From assembly GCA_006226495.1 (NCBI GenBank), contig SBGU01000029.1, positions 121,229-185,228 on the forward strand: 64,000 bases of DNA, read 5' to 3'. The translations under genes and the position numbers were made by a program. The notes under the pieces were generated by a model. The model searched no databases. It saw only the letters and a program-made list of their open reading frames with translations, and was not told where the DNA came from. Positions 62,241 to 64,000 of this stretch are shown here, in pieces. This DNA is from Alphaproteobacteria bacterium (GTDB lineage Bacteria > Pseudomonadota > Alphaproteobacteria > Sphingomonadales > Kordiimonadaceae). The number at the start of each line of letters is the position of its first letter. Within the stretch, counting starts at the first letter, position 1.

Positions 62241-63205
62241 TTGCCGACCTGCCGGAAAGCGGCGTTTATCTGAACAGCTTCCTGTTGCCGTTCCGGCCAT
62301 GGCTGGACCGGCCGGATGTCTCGGAACTGATCGTCAACCGCCCCGGCGAGGTCTGGATCGAGCTGCAGGGTGCGCCCGCAATGGAACGGCACGACGCACC
62401 GGATATCGACGACCTTCTGATCAGCCGACTGGCCACCCAGGTCGCACGCCAAAGCCGCCAGGCCATCAACAGCGAAAGCCCGCTTCTGGGCGCCACATTG
62501 CCGGGCGGCGAACGTATCCAGATTGTGGCCCCTTCGGCCACACGCGGGCACTGGGCGCTGGCGATCCGCCGTCACCGCATGGTCGACCTGTCGCTGGATG
62601 TCTATCGCGGACAAACGGCGCCTGCCGCCCCCAGCGATGATATCCTTCAGCGCGAAAATGCCGATATGGTGGACCGGCTGCGTGCCGCCGTGCGGGCCCG
62701 CAAGACGGTGCTGATCTCGGGCGGTACCTCGTCGGGCAAAACCACCTTCCTGAACGCGCTCCTGAAAGAGGTACCGGCCCAAGAACGCATTGTGGTGGTC
62801 GAAGACACACCCGAAATCCAGCTCAGGCACCAGAATGCCCTTGGCCTTGTGGCGGTACAGGGCACCACGGACGCGGCGCGTATCGGCACCGACGACCTGT
62901 TGAAAGCGGCGCTCAGGCTCAGGCCCGACAGGTTGCTGTTGGGGGAGATTCGGGGCACCGAGGCCGTGACCTTCCTGCGCGCCATCAACACCGGGCACCC
63001 GGGGTCCTTTACCACCGTACATGCCAACACACCCGAAGGGGCGCTCGAACAACTGGCGCTGATGGTGATGCAGGCACGCCTTGGCCTCGGGCGCGATGAA
63101 ACGGTCGCCTATATCCGGTCGCTTGTGGATATCATCGTTCAGTTGGGCCGCGCCGGGGGCCAGCGCTTCATTGCCGACTTCCGGGACCTGCGGGCCGGCA
63201 CCTGA
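62237..63205 (+). CDS. virB11: VirB11 type IV secretion ATPase
   Basis: 322 residues. Walker A is LISGGTSSGKTTFLNALL (about 155-172). A VVVEDTPEIQL segment follows, the Walker B RPDRLLLGEIRGTEAV and the His box GHPGSFTTVHANTPEGALEQ are also present. These are the features of hexameric traffic ATPases. The N-terminal domain with PWLDRPDVSELIVNRPGEVW is typical. It is last of seven type IV secretion genes and converges on the aldolase-like gene. Confidence 0.94.
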   Translation: MIADLPESGVYLNSFLLPFRPWLDRPDVSELIVNRPGEVWIELQGAPAMERHDAPDIDDLLISRLATQVARQSRQAINSESPLLGATLPGGERIQIVAPSATRGHWALAIRRHRMVDLSLDVYRGQTAPAAPSDDILQRENADMVDRLRAAVRARKTVLISGGTSSGKTTFLNALLKEVPAQERIVVVEDTPEIQLRHQNALGLVAVQGTTDAARIGTDDLLKAALRLRPDRLLLGEIRGTEAVTFLRAINTGHPGSFTTVHANTPEGALEQLALMVMQARLGLGRDETVAYIRSLVDIIVQLGRAGGQRFIADFRDLRAGT

Positions 63206-63224
63206 GCCATTCGTTCGCCAGGGC

Positions 63225-63893
63225 CTAGTTTCCCGCGCCAGCGCCCTGGGCCTCACAGAAGCCGGACGGGCCCGGGCCGGGCATTGTGATGCTTTGCAGC
63301 ATGCGTTCCAGCATTAGGCGAAACCCTGATGCCGTATGATCGGGGGTCAGGGCCACCGTTCCCCCGGCGACACCGGCTGCCATCCACGGCGCCAGGCCGG
63401 CACCCGCATCAAGACCGTCCACTTCAAGGCAGGCATGTTCGGGAAGGCAATCCTTCAAGGCATGAAGCACCGGAATCTGGGCAAGCGATGGCGGCATCAG
63501 GCGCAGGGTTTCGGCGCCGTTCGCCACCGCTTTCAGGGCTTCGGTGGGGGTGAAAAAACCGGGAATGGCGTCAAGGCCACATTCCAGCGCCGTTTCGATG
63601 ACAGCCGCATCCGTGTCGGGCGATGCGATATAGCGTGCCCGGGCGATAGCAGCGCGGTAAACCTGCTGGCGGGACAATACCCCGCGCGCACCGAAGCTGC
63701 AGGACGGGTCGGCGGCACCGGCAAGCACGGCAAACATGTCTGCCGCCGCGGGCAGGCCGATATTGACCTCGAACGCCCGGATGCCGAGGGGGACACAGCT
63801 CGACGCCACCACCGCCAGCAGCGCATCGGGCACCGGCTTGTCGATCGCGACAGTCAGGCGAAAAACATTGGCGTCGGGTAACTGGTCAAACAT
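63225..63893 (-). CDS. KDPG/KDPGal aldolase-fold protein without the usual catalytic lysine
   Basis: 222 residues, a TIM-barrel of the KDPG aldolase family. It has the glutamate in AFEVNIGLPAAADMF, and IPGFFTPTEALKAVANGAETL. The strand that normally reads K-x-F-P-A, with the Schiff-base lysine, here reads LRLMPPS: an Arg replaces Lys. The G-A-G-T site is also altered (FGARGVLS). Aldolase activity as known is therefore doubtful. The substrate is unknown. It is 26 bases upstream of... a CoA-transferase gene end lies just upstream on the same strand, and they may form an operon. Confidence 0.72.
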   Translation of the reverse strand: MFDQLPDANVFRLTVAIDKPVPDALLAVVASSCVPLGIRAFEVNIGLPAAADMFAVLAGAADPSCSFGARGVLSRQQVYRAAIARARYIASPDTDAAVIETALECGLDAIPGFFTPTEALKAVANGAETLRLMPPSLAQIPVLHALKDCLPEHACLEVDGLDAGAGLAPWMAAGVAGGTVALTPDHTASGFRLMLERMLQSITMPGPGPSGFCEAQGAGAGN

Positions 63894-63919
63894 GCTGCTG
63901 TCTCCGTTCTGTCCGGGCC

Positions 63920-64000
63920 CTAGGCCGCAAGCGAGGCCTCGGTGTTTGCCTTCACATCCTCGAGGCTGACGCCGGGGGCGAGTTCGACGAGCTTCAGGCC
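63920..64000 (-). CDS. 3-oxoacid CoA-transferase subunit B, C-terminal end (cut by window edge)
   Basis: The final 26 residues of a frame that enters from the right edge: ending LVELAPGVSLEDVKANTEAS and LAA, then TAG at 63920-63922. This closely matches the C-terminus of subunit B of succinyl-CoA/3-oxoadipate CoA-transferases (consensus V-E-I-A-x-G-x-x-x-E-D-V). Only this fragment is visible, so the exact substrate class cannot be given. The same-strand aldolase-like gene begins 27 bases downstream. Confidence 0.65.
   Translation of the reverse strand, partial: GLKLVELAPGVSLEDVKANTEASLAA

Noticed and set aside
56062..63205. Integrative or conjugative element
   Set aside because: No integrase, relaxase, attachment repeats or tRNA gene is visible on either side. 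Base composition looks like the surroundings.
1..64000. tRNA or rRNA genes, CRISPR arrays, insertion sequences
   Set aside because: No T-arm-like conserved sequence, no regularly spaced repeats and no transposase-like reading frames were noticed on either strand.

Overview
The window looks like chromosomal DNA of a GC-rich alphaproteobacterium. The pointers are an ECF sigma/ChrR anti-sigma pair next to lipid-modifying genes, an RpiR-controlled iol cluster, a carboxypeptidase-regulatory-type TonB receptor and a VirB-type secretion operon. No rRNA, tRNA, insertion sequence, integrase or CRISPR array was recognised, so a closer taxonomic call is not safe. Genes are densely packed and many pairs overlap by 4 bases (ATGA).

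Region by region. 1-3.3 kb: a MoxR locus (DUF4129, DUF4350, MoxR ATPase, DUF58), minus strand. 3.4-7.2 kb: a CaCA antiporter, then a nucleotidyltransferase-HAD fusion overlapping a CDP-glycerol-transferase-like gene. 7.4-10 kb: a PepSY/response regulator/histidine kinase operon. 10.1-17 kb: an ECF sigma factor and a ChrR-like anti-sigma factor that has lost two cysteine ligands, beside a flavin oxidoreductase, DUF1365, a cyclopropane-fatty-acid-synthase-like gene broken by an in-frame TAG, DUF3833, an SDR and DUF6134. Promoter-like TGATCC-N18-TATNNA elements occur upstream of the sigma gene and of DUF3833. 17.3-18.3 kb: a GAF-GGDEF diguanylate cyclase.

18.3-37.8 kb is the most coherent block: an apparent phytate-to-inositol utilisation island. 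It holds a TonB receptor, a lipoprotein dual-domain beta-propeller phytase, a metallophosphoesterase, a sodium:solute symporter, an organophosphate-type MFS transporter with an inositol-monophosphatase-family enzyme, iolG, a second Gfo/Idh dehydrogenase, iolB, an iolC-DUF2090 fusion, iolD and iolE, and an RpiR regulator. A repeated AT-rich palindrome of the form (R)GAA-N6-TTC(Y) sits in every control region of the block and is probably the RpiR operator. The inferred flow is phytate capture at the surface, dephosphorylation, uptake as inositol or inositol phosphate, and conversion towards dihydroxyacetone phosphate and malonic semialdehyde. iolA is not in the window.

37.8-44.6 kb: an RND efflux operon (adaptor, HAE1 permease, outer-membrane factor) divergent from a TetR regulator, with a palindromic operator between them. 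44.6-48.6 kb: an operon of a beta-CASP metallo-hydrolase, a PRPP-synthetase-like protein and an archaeal-type AMP phosphorylase. 48.7-54.7 kb: a Na/Pi symporter, an aldo/keto reductase, a Tat-exported alpha/beta hydrolase and a two-component system. 55.1-63.2 kb: a lipoprotein intradiol dioxygenase followed by virB2-3-4-6-9-10-11, without recognisable virB5, virB7, virB8 or virD4. 63.2-64 kb: a KDPG-aldolase-fold protein lacking the usual Schiff-base lysine, and the end of a CoA-transferase subunit B gene.
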